Shown here: positions 55,532 through 64,000 of the stretch, in pieces
How positions within the stretch are numbered: position 1 is the first letter of the stretch
Layout of the letters: the number at the start of each line of letters is the position of its first letter
Origin: Pseudomonas saliphila
GTDB taxonomy: Bacteria; Pseudomonadota; Gammaproteobacteria; Pseudomonadales; Pseudomonadaceae
NCBI RefSeq assembly: GCF_008638345.1
Contig: NZ_VTVA01000008.1
Location: forward strand, 1-64,000
DNA: 64,000 nt
Direction of reading: 5' to 3'
Translations under genes and position numbers: made by a program
Notes under the pieces: model-generated
Told to the model about the DNA's origin: nothing
The model's database searches: none
Seen by the model: only the letters and a program-made list of their open reading frames with translations

Positions 55532-56239
55532 ATGCATCGCTCCCTTTTCGCCGCCGTTCTGTTAGGTCTGTCCTGCGCATCCGCGTCGGTTCTGGCCGAC
55601 CAGTATGAACAACGCTATAACCAGGTCGCCCTGCGTGCCGAAGTGCAGCAGTCGGTCAGTCACGACACCCTGCGCGTCACCTTCTTCGCCGAGGATCAGG
55701 ATGAAGAACCGTCGATACTCGCTGAAAACATTACTACACGCCTGAACCGCGGCCTGGAAACGGCCAGACAGGCAAAGGGAGTGAAGGTTTCCAGCGGCAA
55801 TCGCAGCAGTCAGCCGGTCTATGACAAGGAAGGAGAAAACATCGTCGCCTGGCGTGAGCGCGGCGAGATAATACTGGAGGGTAGCGATTTCGCCGTATTG
55901 ACAGAGCTGACCGGCAAGCTGATGGGCGATCTGAACCTGGGCAGCATGCAATTCAGCCTGTCACCCGTGACCCGCCGCGCTACCGAAGACGAATTAATGC
56001 AGGAAGCCATCGAGGCATTCAAGGCGCGAGCCGATCTGGCAACCCGCGGCCTGGGTGGCAGCGGTTACAAGGTGGTACACCTGAACCTGAACTCGCAGAT
56101 ATCGCAGCCACCGGCTCTGTATCGCAACCGGACAATGGCGATGGCAGCTGATAAGGAAATGTCAGCGCCCTCGGTCGAGAGTGGCCAGGCGGACGTGACC
56201 GTCAGTGCCGATGGCACTATTGAAGTGCTGCTGCGTTAA
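55532..56239 (+). CDS. SIMPL-domain (DUF541) periplasmic protein
   Basis: A 235-residue exported protein. The signal peptide ends with SVLA; the rest is the SIMPL/DUF541 fold (LRAEVQQSVSHDTLRVTFFAEDQDEEP). AAGGAGAACTTC precedes the ATG. Members are periplasmic and function is largely unknown. Its stop overlaps that of a small minus-strand gene. Confidence 0.87.
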   Translation: MHRSLFAAVLLGLSCASASVLADQYEQRYNQVALRAEVQQSVSHDTLRVTFFAEDQDEEPSILAENITTRLNRGLETARQAKGVKVSSGNRSSQPVYDKEGENIVAWRERGEIILEGSDFAVLTELTGKLMGDLNLGSMQFSLSPVTRRATEDELMQEAIEAFKARADLATRGLGGSGYKVVHLNLNSQISQPPALYRNRTMAMAADKEMSAPSVESGQADVTVSADGTIEVLLR

Positions 56240-56451
56240 GGACGCATAAAGGCGTATTCGGCATCCTCGTCGAGGTTCTCGGCGAGGAAGTTGAGTTCAT
56301 GCGCGATATCCTGGTCGCTGCGTTCGCGCTTATACACTGCGATGAGCTCGCTCATCAGCGCCCGGGCCAGGCCCTGGTCACTGTAACCGGCCGTTCTGGC
56401 CTGCTCACTCGCGTCTTGCATGATGGTTTTTGCCAGTGTGTAAACAGACAT
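56236..56451 (-). CDS. Small conserved-looking cytoplasmic protein
   Basis: A 71-residue protein, helical and acidic at the end (DEDAEYAFMRP). The ATG at 56451 is preceded by a poor ribosome site. The gene overlaps the SIMPL gene tail to tail. No domain name can be given. Codon use and helical pattern favour a real gene. Confidence 0.65.
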   Translation of the reverse strand: MSVYTLAKTIMQDASEQARTAGYSDQGLARALMSELIAVYKRERSDQDIAHELNFLAENLDEDAEYAFMRP

Positions 56452-56525
56452 GCGCAGCCCTCTCGAAACAGTCTTTAATAGCGCTTGATTGCACCACAAC
56501 CGCCGCACTCAACCATTGATCCGGC

Positions 56526-57203
56526 TCAAGGTTTGTCGTGGGGCTCCTGGAAATAACGGTCCGAATTCAGGGTTTCGACCCATTCGGGACAGAACACCAC
56601 AAGTCCCGAAATGATCATGCCGTTGATGAACGCCTCAGGAAACATCACCAGCAGCATGTAGCCAAAAAACTCCAGCAAGGTGTCCGGCGGCGTCAGCGCA
56701 CCCGACCAGCTCAACATACCCATCCCCAGCAATACCGCAGCCACTGCAGCGAAGCTGGCGGCGAAGAAACCGCTGACGAAGATATACACAAACAGGTTGG
56801 TGGGTTTGGTACGCTCGAGCGCCTGACTGATGAGTATCGTCACCGCGACCGGGCCGATAATACGCACCAGGCCGTTGGCGCCGAAGGCTGCCGCATCGTC
56901 CATACCGAGCACCACCATGGCGACCTGGGCCAGCGTGCCGGCGATAATTGCCAGCGGCCAGTCCAGCAGCAGCGTAACGGCGGTCATGCCGATGAAATGA
57001 AAGGTCAGGCCACTGTCGAACTCCCGGCGCATCAGCCACAGCACAGACAGCAGAAAGATGCTGCCATACAGCAGGTGCTGCCGCCGCGCGTCGGCGGCCA
57101 GCTCAACCCAGGGCGCACGCGCCAGCGCCCAGAGCAGCACCCCGCCATAAAGCAGCAGGCTGGCAATGGACTGAAAACCGGTAAGCAGACTGGCTGCGAG
57201 CAT
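56526..57203 (-). CDS. CbiM-like energy-coupling-factor membrane protein
   Basis: A 225-residue integral membrane protein with about six helices. The pattern FHFIGMTAVTLLLDWPLAIIAGTLAQ, key HFIGM, together with the later GANG segment resembles CbiM/NikM S-components for Co or Ni uptake. The usual N-terminal MHI start of CbiM is not seen, and no CbiN/Q/O genes follow. A role in metal or another solute uptake is inferred only from this likeness. Confidence 0.7.
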   Translation of the reverse strand: MLAASLLTGFQSIASLLLYGGVLLWALARAPWVELAADARRQHLLYGSIFLLSVLWLMRREFDSGLTFHFIGMTAVTLLLDWPLAIIAGTLAQVAMVVLGMDDAAAFGANGLVRIIGPVAVTILISQALERTKPTNLFVYIFVSGFFAASFAAVAAVLLGMGMLSWSGALTPPDTLLEFFGYMLLVMFPEAFINGMIISGLVVFCPEWVETLNSDRYFQEPHDKP

Positions 57204-57240
57204 AGAAACCTCTGGGTACGGACTGCTTCAACGTGACGGG

Positions 57241-57256
57241 CCTGGGCTATCCCAGG
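57241..57256. promoter_or_regulatory. Short hairpin upstream of the CbiM-like gene
   Basis: CCTGGG-CTAT-CCCAGG is a perfect 6-bp stem with a 4-base loop about 40 bases before the gene start. It could be a leader structure. No cobalamin riboswitch box was found. Confidence 0.3.
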
Positions 57257-57436
57257 TGTATTGCCCCTGGCAGCAAAGATTCGGCGCGAGCCAACGAAAC
57301 CGACGCGAAATGGAAACTGGAGCAGGATCAAACTCTGCGAGATGCATTCTTTGCACCCGCATAATAGAATGCAGGCATAGTCAGTCAAGCCTGAGCGCGC
57401 AACATCGAATTGCGTACACCACAAAAAGGTCATGCC

Positions 57437-57613
57437 ATGCCAAGCCGCTTATTTCCTGAAGACCAGAAACGGGTCGATGAATACCTTGCCTCCCCGATTC
57501 ACCAGGTTAAACGCAAGCCTTTCAAAGTCTGGTTGCTGCTCGCCGTGATAGTCGGCTCGGTGATCGGTCTCGGCCTGCTCGCGCGCTTCCTGGCCACACT
57601 TGCCCACATATGA
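57437..57613 (+). CDS. DUF3094 small membrane protein
   Basis: A 58-residue protein of the Pseudomonas DUF3094 family: a short cytoplasmic head (LFPEDQKRVDEYLASPIH) and one membrane helix at about residues 29-50. The ATG at 57437 has AAGG ahead. Function unknown. The MITE-like element starts 30 bases downstream. Confidence 0.87.
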   Translation: MPSRLFPEDQKRVDEYLASPIHQVKRKPFKVWLLLAVIVGSVIGLGLLARFLATLAHI

Positions 57614-57642
57614 GGGGCATAACGACTGACGATCGATTTCTC

Positions 57643-57908
57643 GGGGCCTGTTGACGTTTCATCGCGGCCGCGACGGCGGCCCGTTTGGTGCAGAGCGAGG
57701 CGCGGGGAGTGAAGTTTGGTTGGTCCAAATGAGCGACGAGCAACGCAGTGCTGCGGCAAACGGGCCCCGTCCCTCCGGGTTGCGTGGCAAATGACGCCAT
57801 GCGACGTTGCGCGACTTGGTAAGGGAACAACCATTACCTGCGTCCCGCGCCTTGCCTGGCGTCATTTGACACGGCAACGCGGCTCGCGATGAAACATCAA
57901 CAGGTCCC
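57643..57908. mobile_element. MITE-like element, copy 2
   Basis: A 266-base element with inverted ends (57643-57666 with 57885-57908, 22 of 24 positions). Its interior follows copy 1 closely but lacks two stretches of roughly 15 bases, one in each half. It ends 19 bases before the ndh start and would include an alternative upstream ATG of that gene. No transposase and no clear target duplication. It may supply or alter the ndh promoter. Confidence 0.75.
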
Positions 57909-57927
57909 AGTTACAAGAGTCTCGTCC

Positions 57928-59250
57928 ATGTCGCAATCAGAACTGCATAGTGCCCCACCCCGAATACTGATCATTGGCGGCGGTGCCGGGGGGCTTGAAC
58001 TGGCAACCCGTCTCGGCCGTACGCTGGGCAAGCGAAAGCGCGCCCACATCACGCTCGCTGATGCCAACATGACCCATATCTGGAAGCCGCTGTTGCATGA
58101 AGTGGCTGCCGGCTCGCTGAACTCTACCGAAGACGAGCTCAATTACGTCGCCCAGGCCAAGTGGAATCATTTCGAGTTCCAGCTTGGCTGCATGAGTGGA
58201 CTGGATCGCGAGCGACGCGAAGTCATCCTGGCTTCGCTCAAGGATGAGCACGGCGATGAACTCATCCCGGAACGTCGCCTCGGCTACGACTACCTGGTGA
58301 TTTCCGTCGGCAGTACCACCAACGATTTCAACACCCTGGGCGCGGCAGAGCATTGCCTGTTCCTGGATACGCGGGTGCAGGCCGAACGCTTCCACCGCCT
58401 GCTGCTCAATCAGTACATGAAGGCGCAGGCCAGCCACAGCGATGCACCGTCAGCACAGATCAACGTGGCGATCATTGGGGCGGGTGCGACCGGGGTCGAG
58501 CTGGCTGCAGAACTGCATCATGCCGCGCAAATGCTGCAGGCTTATGGCCTGAACCGCATACGACCGGAGGATCTGAACATCAATCTGGTCGAAGCCGGGC
58601 CTCGCGTGCTGCCCGCCCTACCGGAGCGGATCAGCACACCGGTCACCCAGACACTGAAAGATCTCGGCGTGAAACTGCATACCGGCTCACCAGTGAAAGA
58701 GGTCAAGGCTGACGGCTTGCTGCTGGCCAATGGCGAAACCATTCCGGCTTCACTGAAGGTCTGGGCTGCCGGTATCCGCGGCCCTGGGTTTCTCACTGAA
58801 CTGGGCCTGGAAACCAATCGCATCAATCAGCTAGTGGTGAACCGCACCCTGCAGATTCCGGATGACCCGCGGATTTTCGCGTTTGGCGATTGCGCTTCCT
58901 GCCCAACCCGCGAGGAAGGCAAGTTCGTGCCGCCGCGCGCGCAGGCAGCGCACCAGCAAGCCACATTGCTGGCGAAGAATCTCAAGCGGCTGCTCGATGG
59001 CAAGCCACTGGAAGAATACACCTACCGCGACTACGGCTCGCTCATCTCGCTGTCCACCTTCAGCGCTGTGGGCAATCTGATGGGCAACCTGACCGGTAGC
59101 GTGATGCTCGAGGGCAAACTGGCGCGGATGTTCTATGTCTCGCTGTACCGCATGCATCAAATGGCGCTCTACGGCCTGCCCAGAACCATGATGCTGATGC
59201 TGAGCGACCGCATCGGGCGCAGCACCGAACCGCGCCTGAAGTTGCACTGA
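57928..59250 (+). CDS. ndh: Type II NADH dehydrogenase
   Basis: A 440-residue single-subunit NADH:quinone oxidoreductase at the inner face of the membrane. FAD motif GGGAGGLELATRLG near residue 13; NADH motif IIGAGATGVELAAEL near 182; FGDCASCP near 325. The C-terminus has an amphipathic membrane segment. The start is set at 57928, since the 13 codons upstream are in the MITE-like element. The ribosome site is weak (AGAG). Confidence 0.9.
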   Translation: MSQSELHSAPPRILIIGGGAGGLELATRLGRTLGKRKRAHITLADANMTHIWKPLLHEVAAGSLNSTEDELNYVAQAKWNHFEFQLGCMSGLDRERREVILASLKDEHGDELIPERRLGYDYLVISVGSTTNDFNTLGAAEHCLFLDTRVQAERFHRLLLNQYMKAQASHSDAPSAQINVAIIGAGATGVELAAELHHAAQMLQAYGLNRIRPEDLNINLVEAGPRVLPALPERISTPVTQTLKDLGVKLHTGSPVKEVKADGLLLANGETIPASLKVWAAGIRGPGFLTELGLETNRINQLVVNRTLQIPDDPRIFAFGDCASCPTREEGKFVPPRAQAAHQQATLLAKNLKRLLDGKPLEEYTYRDYGSLISLSTFSAVGNLMGNLTGSVMLEGKLARMFYVSLYRMHQMALYGLPRTMMLMLSDRIGRSTEPRLKLH

Positions 59251-59253
59251 GGC

Positions 59254-60264
59254 CTAATAACCCAGCGCCAGTAACAGGAAACTGGCGAGCCAGTGCTCGC
59301 CCATGTAGTCATCACGCAGGTGGGCGCTGCCCGCTTGCAGATGCCGCTGCGCGGTTGACTGCAGCACTGCTCGTCTCGAATCGAACTCATCCAGACTCAA
59401 ACTCAGCTCTCGCAGGCACCAGGCGCGGCTAAGATTCAGCCCGTCCAGATGCGCCAGGCGCCCGTCGGTACGGTCAGCGGGCTCCACCGGCATGAACAGA
59501 CTCGCCGGCCTGCCCTCCGCCAACTCTGGCAGAAAATCCGCAAACCATTCCAGGAAGTCGCCGCGCCCGAGAACGCGTTGCAAGAGCAATGCCTGCTGCC
59601 AGCCCGGCGAGAGGAAATCTTCGCCCCCCGGCTCCCAGCCGTGATAGCCCGCATCAGACAGATAAAAGGCTTCGGCCCGCTGCGCTACCATCTCACGCAG
59701 CGCGGCGTGGCCTGTCTCCACCGCGTAGTCATGGGCGAACAGCATGGCGAAGGCAGTATTGCTATGTGCGCCGGCACGTACCGAGAAACCCAGCTTGGGA
59801 AGATACTCGACGAACTGCCCTGCAATAAAATCCGCCAATGGCTGCAGATTGCGCCCCCACAGCGCCGCACGCGGGTGATCCAGCTCATGCAATGCTCCCT
59901 GTAGCCGAAGCAGCCAGGCCCAGCCATAGGGCCTCTCAAAGCCACCTCTGCCCGGTGCGCGGAACCACTCGAGCTCGCGCTCGACCTTTGCGGCAGTCAG
60001 CTGCTGATCAAACAGCGCCACTACGTCATCCGCCGCATCACCACCAGGGAAGCACGCCAGCAAGCGGGCCAGTAACCAGTAACTGTGGACGCAGGAGTGC
60101 CAGTCATAACTACCAAAGAACACCGGGTGGTTGCAGCGCGGCGCGGCCAGGTCGGCGTCTGAATTCAACCGCACACTTTCCGAATGGGGATATTCCCGCT
60201 GCACATGCCCCAGCGTCATGCGGGTCAGCTCGGAAGCGCGGGTAGGTGACAGCGTATTAGTCAT
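59254..60264 (-). CDS. DUF2891 protein
   Basis: A 336-residue protein of the DUF2891 family. The motif YDWHSCVHSYWLLARLL and the later HSNTAFAM and WEPGGEDFLSPG are typical. The fold is an alpha-toroid like that of carbohydrate-active enzymes by inference. It converges on ndh with a 3-base gap. Function unknown. Confidence 0.87.
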   Translation of the reverse strand: MTNTLSPTRASELTRMTLGHVQREYPHSESVRLNSDADLAAPRCNHPVFFGSYDWHSCVHSYWLLARLLACFPGGDAADDVVALFDQQLTAAKVERELEWFRAPGRGGFERPYGWAWLLRLQGALHELDHPRAALWGRNLQPLADFIAGQFVEYLPKLGFSVRAGAHSNTAFAMLFAHDYAVETGHAALREMVAQRAEAFYLSDAGYHGWEPGGEDFLSPGWQQALLLQRVLGRGDFLEWFADFLPELAEGRPASLFMPVEPADRTDGRLAHLDGLNLSRAWCLRELSLSLDEFDSRRAVLQSTAQRHLQAGSAHLRDDYMGEHWLASFLLLALGY

Positions 60265-60420
60265 GGGGGGTTCCGGTCAGGCTTGGACGATGTTTACGAT
60301 AGACACAGCGAAAACCATCCGGCAAGCACGGTCAGCAGAAAGCGATCGGCATGGCACAGACAATGGACTGGAGATTTGCGGAAGCGAAACGGATAAAACA
60401 ATGGGGATGACTACGGAGAC

Positions 60421-60441
60421 AAAAGCGTATCAGGACGATAC
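60421..60441 (-). terminator. Possible terminator of the tRNA operon
   Basis: GTATC/GATAC (60427-60431 with 60437-60441) lies 22 bases after tRNA-Lys and is followed on the minus strand by GCTTTT. The stem is short, so the call is weak. Confidence 0.35.
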
Positions 60442-60462
60442 TGGATACTGCGAAGATCTGAG

Positions 60463-60538
60463 TGGTGGGTCGTGTAGGATTCGAACCTACGACCAATTGG
60501 TTAAAAGCCAACTGCTCTACCAACTGAGCTAACGACCC
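60463..60538 (-). tRNA. tRNA-Lys (anticodon TTT)
   Basis: Full 76-base cloverleaf with a 7-bp acceptor stem GGGTCGT/ACGACCC, anticodon TTT in CTTTTAA, T-loop TTCGAAT and encoded CCA end. Last gene of the Asn-Pro-Lys operon. Confidence 0.97.
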
Positions 60539-60550
60539 ATTCTCAAAAAA

Positions 60551-60627
60551 TGGTCGGGGTAGGGGGATTCGAACTCCCGACATCCTGCTCCCAAAGCAGG
60601 CGCGCTACCAGGCTGCGCTATACCCCG
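60551..60627 (-). tRNA. tRNA-Pro (anticodon TGG)
   Basis: Full 77-base cloverleaf with acceptor stem CGGGGTA/TACCCCG, anticodon TGG in TTTGGGA, T-loop TTCGAAT and encoded CCA end. Confidence 0.97.
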
Positions 60628-60639
60628 ATTATTCTTAGG

Positions 60640-60715
60640 TGGCTCCGCGACCAGGACTCGAACCTGGGACCCAATGATTAACAGTCATTTGCTCTACCAA
60701 CTGAGCTATCGCGGA
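60640..60715 (-). tRNA. tRNA-Asn (anticodon GTT)
   Basis: Full 76-base cloverleaf with acceptor stem TCCGCGA/TCGCGGA, anticodon GTT in CTGTTAA, T-loop TTCGAGT and encoded CCA end. First gene of the tRNA operon. Confidence 0.97.
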
Positions 60716-60794
60716 ATTACCTATACAACCGTACCTCTTTAAACCCTCAGTAGAAGCAATGACTTGCGTCACATATCCCCTGCTGAGGCGCGCC

Positions 60795-60822
60795 ATTTTA
60801 CCGTTCAGCGCGGGGGTGTCAA
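60795..60822 (-). promoter_or_regulatory. Sigma70 promoter of the tRNA operon
   Basis: On the minus strand TTGACA (60822-60817) and TAAAAT (60800-60795) are 16 bp apart. A GC-rich discriminator GGCGCGCC follows, the mark of stringently controlled stable RNA promoters. Start of transcription would be near 60788, about 70 bases before tRNA-Asn. Confidence 0.82.
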
Positions 60823-60870
60823 CCCTTTATTGAAAGCTTTTAACCGCTTGTCGCCATTGAGTCTGTTTAA

Positions 60871-60901
60871 ACACAAAACCCGCCAACGGCGGGTTCTGTT
60901 T
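60871..60901 (-). terminator. Intrinsic terminator of pckA
   Basis: A 7-bp stem ACCCGCC/GGCGGGT (60878-60884 with 60888-60894) is followed on the minus strand by TTTTGTGTTT. It lies about 30 bases past the pckA stop. Confidence 0.85.
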
Positions 60902-60921
60902 ACAGCTTTGTCAAGCCTGGA

Positions 60922-62466
60922 TTACAGCTGCGGACCCGCCTGAACGATCTCCTGCGGAACCTCGAATTTCTTGAAGTTCTCAACAAACAGCTTCGCCAGC
61001 TCCTGCGCGGCGGCATCGTACTTGGTCGGATCTGTCCAGGTATTACGTGGATTGAGAAGCTGGCTATCGACGCCTGGTACAGCCTTCGGCACGTCGAGAT
61101 TGATTACCGGCAGATGCTCGGTCTCGGTACCGATCAAAGCGCCGGACTGCACTGCGGCAATAATCGCCCGGGTGGTCGGAATGCTGAAGCGCTTACCTTC
61201 ACCATAGGAGCCGCCAGTCCAGCCGGTGTTGACCAGATAGACCTTGCTACCGAAGGCGTTGATGCGCTTGATCAACAACTCCGCATACTCACCGGCAGGA
61301 CGCGGAAAGAACGGCGCGCCGAAGCAGGTGGAGAAGGTGGACTTGATGCCGCTACCCGAACCCATTTCCGTCGAACCAACCAGCGCGGTGTAACCGGACA
61401 GGAAGTGATAGGCCGCCTGTTCGTTGTTGAGGATCGAAACCGGTGGCAATACACCCGTCAGATCACAGGTCAGGAAGATGATCGCGTTCGGTTCGCCGGC
61501 ACGGTTCTCCAGGACACGCTTTTCAACGTGCTCCAGCGGGTACGCAGCGCGGGTGTTCTGCGTCAGGCTGACGTCGGTGTAATCGGCGACACGGGTTTTC
61601 GGATCGATAACCACGTTCTCGACGATGGAGCCGAACTTGATGGCATTCCAGATGACCGGCTCGTTTTTCTGCGACAGGTCGATGCACTTGGCGTAGCAGC
61701 CGCCTTCGATATTGAACACGCTGCCTTCGGCCCAGCCGTGTTCATCATCGCCGATCAGATTACGCGACTCATCTGCTGACAAGGTGGTCTTGCCGGTGCC
61801 GGATAGACCGAAGAACAACGTGGTATCACCCTCGTCACCAACGTTGGCCGCGCAATGCATCGGCAGCACGTCCTTGGCGGGTAACAGGAAGTTCTGTACA
61901 GAGAACATGGCCTTCTTCATCTCACCGGCGTACTGCATACCCGCCAGCAATACCTTGCGCTCGGCAAAGTTGATGATGACGCAACCATCGCTGTTGGTGC
62001 CGTCACGCTCGGGATCACAGGCAAAATGCGGGGCGTTCATGATCTGCCACTCGGGCTTGTTCGACGGGTTGTGGCGCGGCGCATTGATGAACAGCGTACG
62101 ACCAAACACGTTATGCCAGGCGGTTTCGGTGGTCATGAGGACCGGCAGATAATGCTCGGGGTCAGAACCAACGTGCACGTGCGAAACGAAACTGCTGCGC
62201 TCCGCCAGATAGGCTGCAACGCGGTCCCACAGCGGAGCAAACTTGTCAGCCGGGAACGGACGGTTGATCGGCCCCCAGGCGATAGCGCTGCTGGTGCTCG
62301 GCTCGTCTACGATAAAGCGGTCCATTGGCGAGCGCCCGGTGCGAGCGCCGGTCTCGACTACCAACGAGCCGTTGTCAGCCAGATGCCCCTCGTTGCGCTG
62401 GATCGCCAGCTCAATCAGGTGGGCGATGCTCAGGTCGGTATAAACAGTGTTGGTAGCTTGCGTCAT
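60922..62466 (-). CDS. pckA: ATP-dependent phosphoenolpyruvate carboxykinase
   Basis: A 514-residue cytoplasmic gluconeogenic enzyme that turns oxaloacetate and ATP into PEP, CO2 and ADP. The P-loop [11 protein letters not shown] and kinase 2 segment IGDDEHGW are visible, and [10 protein letters not shown] is at the N-terminus. GAGGACGACG precedes the ATG. Order with hslO and hslR is that of Pseudomonas. Confidence 0.96.
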   Translation of the reverse strand: MTQATNTVYTDLSIAHLIELAIQRNEGHLADNGSLVVETGARTGRSPMDRFIVDEPSTSSAIAWGPINRPFPADKFAPLWDRVAAYLAERSSFVSHVHVGSDPEHYLPVLMTTETAWHNVFGRTLFINAPRHNPSNKPEWQIMNAPHFACDPERDGTNSDGCVIINFAERKVLLAGMQYAGEMKKAMFSVQNFLLPAKDVLPMHCAANVGDEGDTTLFFGLSGTGKTTLSADESRNLIGDDEHGWAEGSVFNIEGGCYAKCIDLSQKNEPVIWNAIKFGSIVENVVIDPKTRVADYTDVSLTQNTRAAYPLEHVEKRVLENRAGEPNAIIFLTCDLTGVLPPVSILNNEQAAYHFLSGYTALVGSTEMGSGSGIKSTFSTCFGAPFFPRPAGEYAELLIKRINAFGSKVYLVNTGWTGGSYGEGKRFSIPTTRAIIAAVQSGALIGTETEHLPVINLDVPKAVPGVDSQLLNPRNTWTDPTKYDAAAQELAKLFVENFKKFEVPQEIVQAGPQL

Positions 62467-62788
62467 CTAACGTCGTCCTCTTCGGCTTTGACCGAAATCT
62501 CCATGAAGACCGATAGGACCGGTCTCAGCACGTGGGGGATATCTGGTTAATAAATGCTAGGGAACCGCTGAAGTGACTATGCTCGGTCAAACTGCATTGA
62601 AACCTGTTCAATTTCGCTTGACCCAGGCACGCCGGCTTTCAGTGTTTCCCAGTGGTTTTTGCGCTGGCCCACCGCGCAGGCGCGCCATTATGCCAAAAAA
62701 AAGGCATTCGCGCGCACATTGGCTTCCGGCAACGCATAGACATCATCGATAACGCGATGCGCTTAACATCACCGGGAACCATCTTGCA
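62467..62788. other. Gap between hslO and pckA
   Basis: About 320 bases. It has a short hairpin TGCC-A8-GGCA near 62693-62708 and otherwise nothing recognised. It must hold the pckA promoter. Confidence 0.35.
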
Positions 62789-63670
62789 TCAATGAAGACC
62801 TTTCGCATGCTCTTCAGCCGCCTCGAATAGCGCCTCGAGGCTCTGGCGGTCGTAGCGGTGCTGTGTATTGCAGAACTGGCAGTCCACAGTGACCTCTCCT
62901 CCCCGCTCTTCGAGCAATACCAATGCGTCCTCACGCCCCAAACTGACAATCGCTTTGCCGGATCGTTCCGCGGAGCAACTGCATTTGAAAATGACTGGGC
63001 GTGCGTCAAAAAGACGCACTTCCTCTTGATGATACAAACGATGCAGCAGTGTTTGATTGTCCAGCGCCAGCAATTCTTCAGGCTTGAGGGTATCGGCCAG
63101 CATATTCAGTCGGGCCCAGGTTTCCCGACGCTCGTCCACATCCTTCTGCCGATCAGCGGGTAACGCCTGCAGCATGAACCCGCGAGCTATGCGCCCATCG
63201 GCGAGCAGACGAAACCGGGTGGCCAACTGCTCGGAATTCTCGAAGTAGCCATTCAGGGCATCCGCCAGCGTCGTGCCTTGCAGCGACACCACGCCCTGAT
63301 AGCGCTGGCCGTTATCCGGGTCAATGGTGATCGCGAGAATGCCGTCCGGCATCAGAGTTGCCAGATCCTCGCCCTCGAGCGAGTCGGCATACCGGGCTAT
63401 ACCCCGTACTTCCTGGTTGCTTGAGCATTCGACCATGAGCGTGGAAAGCGGTCCGGAGGAACGTGCCTGAAGCACCAGCAGCCCCTCAAACTTCAAGGTA
63501 CTGGATAGCAGCACGGCCGCCGCCAGCAACTCGCCAAGCAGTGATTTGATCGATTCGGGATAGGGATGTTTAGCGAGAATTTCGCGATAGCTCTGGTCGA
63601 GCGACACCAGCTCGCCGCGCACGTCGGCCTGCTCAAACAGAAAACGCTGGGAAACATCCTGAAGCTGCAT
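62789..63670 (-). CDS. hslO: Redox-regulated chaperone Hsp33
   Basis: A 293-residue holdase chaperone that is switched on by oxidation. The zinc-binding cysteines Cys230, Cys232 (CSC) and Cys264, Cys267 (CQFC) are all present. The ATG at 63670 gives the family N-terminus (QRFLFEQADVRGELV). It is 36 bases after hslR on the same strand. Confidence 0.95.
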   Translation of the reverse strand: MQLQDVSQRFLFEQADVRGELVSLDQSYREILAKHPYPESIKSLLGELLAAAVLLSSTLKFEGLLVLQARSSGPLSTLMVECSSNQEVRGIARYADSLEGEDLATLMPDGILAITIDPDNGQRYQGVVSLQGTTLADALNGYFENSEQLATRFRLLADGRIARGFMLQALPADRQKDVDERRETWARLNMLADTLKPEELLALDNQTLLHRLYHQEEVRLFDARPVIFKCSCSAERSGKAIVSLGREDALVLLEERGGEVTVDCQFCNTQHRYDRQSLEALFEAAEEHAKGLH

Positions 63671-63706
63671 GATTTTCTGCCTTCTCAAAACCGGCAAGTA
63701 TACCAA

Positions 63707-64000
63707 TCAGTCGTCGGCGGATGCATTGCGCTCGTCGCGAAAGTTATGGATCTGGCGTCGCTGCTTCTTGGTCGGCCTATGCTCGCTGATCATGCCACCG
63801 GCACCCATGGCCTTGCGCCGCGCCGCGTCGGCTTCGCGTTTGTCGACACTTTCAGGCGTCTCTTCATATAAAAGTTGAGCTTCAGGAGCCCCGCGCCGCT
63901 GACCGCTTAGCTGGCGAACCACCACTGAGCGCGTATCGAACCCCTGGCGTATCTGATACACATCACCTATCCGCGGCTCCTTGCTCGGTTTGCAGCGCTC
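63707..64000 (-). CDS. hslR: Heat shock protein 15 (HslR), partial at window edge
   Basis: The 97 C-terminal codons of an S4-domain RNA-binding protein; the start lies beyond the window. The end of the S4 domain (CKPSKEPRIGDVYQIRQG) and the basic tail (RRGAPEAQLLYEETPES; RPTKKQRRQIHNFRD) fit Hsp15, which binds 50S subunits with stalled nascent chains. The reading frame is open to the last base. Confidence 0.9.
   Translation of the reverse strand, partial: ERCKPSKEPRIGDVYQIRQGFDTRSVVVRQLSGQRRGAPEAQLLYEETPESVDKREADAARRKAMGAGGMISEHRPTKKQRRQIHNFRDERNASADD

Noticed and set aside
57204-57436. Cobalamin riboswitch upstream of the CbiM-like gene
   Set aside because: No B12 box was seen; only a 6-bp hairpin is present.
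57499-57877. Open frames on the minus strand across the second MITE-like element
   Set aside because: Same reason as copy 1; they also run into the DUF3094 gene on the other strand.

Overview
The window reads as chromosome of a GC-rich gammaproteobacterium of the family Pseudomonadaceae. The grounds are the linked set pckA-hslO-hslR, the redox two-component pair roxS/roxR, a 387-residue SpeC-type ornithine decarboxylase, a DUF3094 protein and a CdrA-like two-partner adhesin. A Halopseudomonas-like (P. pertucinogena lineage) species is plausible, but that is inference. No phage, plasmid, CRISPR array or transposase gene was found.

Layout. 0-9 kb: dicarboxylate transporter, MalT-like regulator, DUF1329 exported protein, AlkK-like acyl-CoA ligase and thiolase (fatty-acid use). 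9-14 kb: stand-alone PilU-type ATPase, exported cupin, ion channel with an unusual filter, and a GlxA-type regulator divergent from a methyltransferase. 14.6-20.1 kb: two-partner secretion locus (TpsB, TpsA with YDG, MBG and VDP-repeat regions) followed at once by an exported L,D-transpeptidase-like protein. 20.4-25.7 kb: tightly coupled operon of an acetyl-CoA synthetase-like ligase, fused E1alpha/E1beta, E2 and a dedicated acyl carrier protein, with no E3. 25.7-36.7 kb: mostly minus-strand single genes (methyltransferase, chemoreceptor, DUF2164, DUF899, PhnB-like, MpaB-like, DUF3147, LprI-like, YdhR-like, FosA-like, GNAT, YehS-like, DUF3297) that look like an accessory stretch; 33.2-36.1 kb is visibly richer in A+T.

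36.7-46.1 kb: orphan periplasmic binding protein, alpha/beta hydrolase, hydroxyacyl-CoA dehydrogenase-type SDR, speC and a very large PilZ-DUF1631-GGDEF-EAL protein. 46.1-53.5 kb: a REP-like doublet, prfC, a TatD-family hydrolase, membrane protein, SDR, leucine dehydrogenase-type enzyme and Tim44-domain protein. 53.5-60.3 kb: roxR/roxS, SIMPL protein, CbiM-like membrane protein, DUF3094, type II NADH dehydrogenase and DUF2891. 60.4-64 kb: tRNA operon Asn-Pro-Lys with a clear sigma70 promoter, then pckA, hslO and the 3' part of hslR.

The most notable items are the ligase/E1/E2/ACP operon, the adhesin plus L,D-transpeptidase cassette, and two copies of a MITE-like element with terminal inverted repeats. 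One copy abuts and forms the stop codon of the leucine dehydrogenase gene; the other lies directly upstream of ndh. Functions are assigned by reading motifs and remembered family features; no database search was run.
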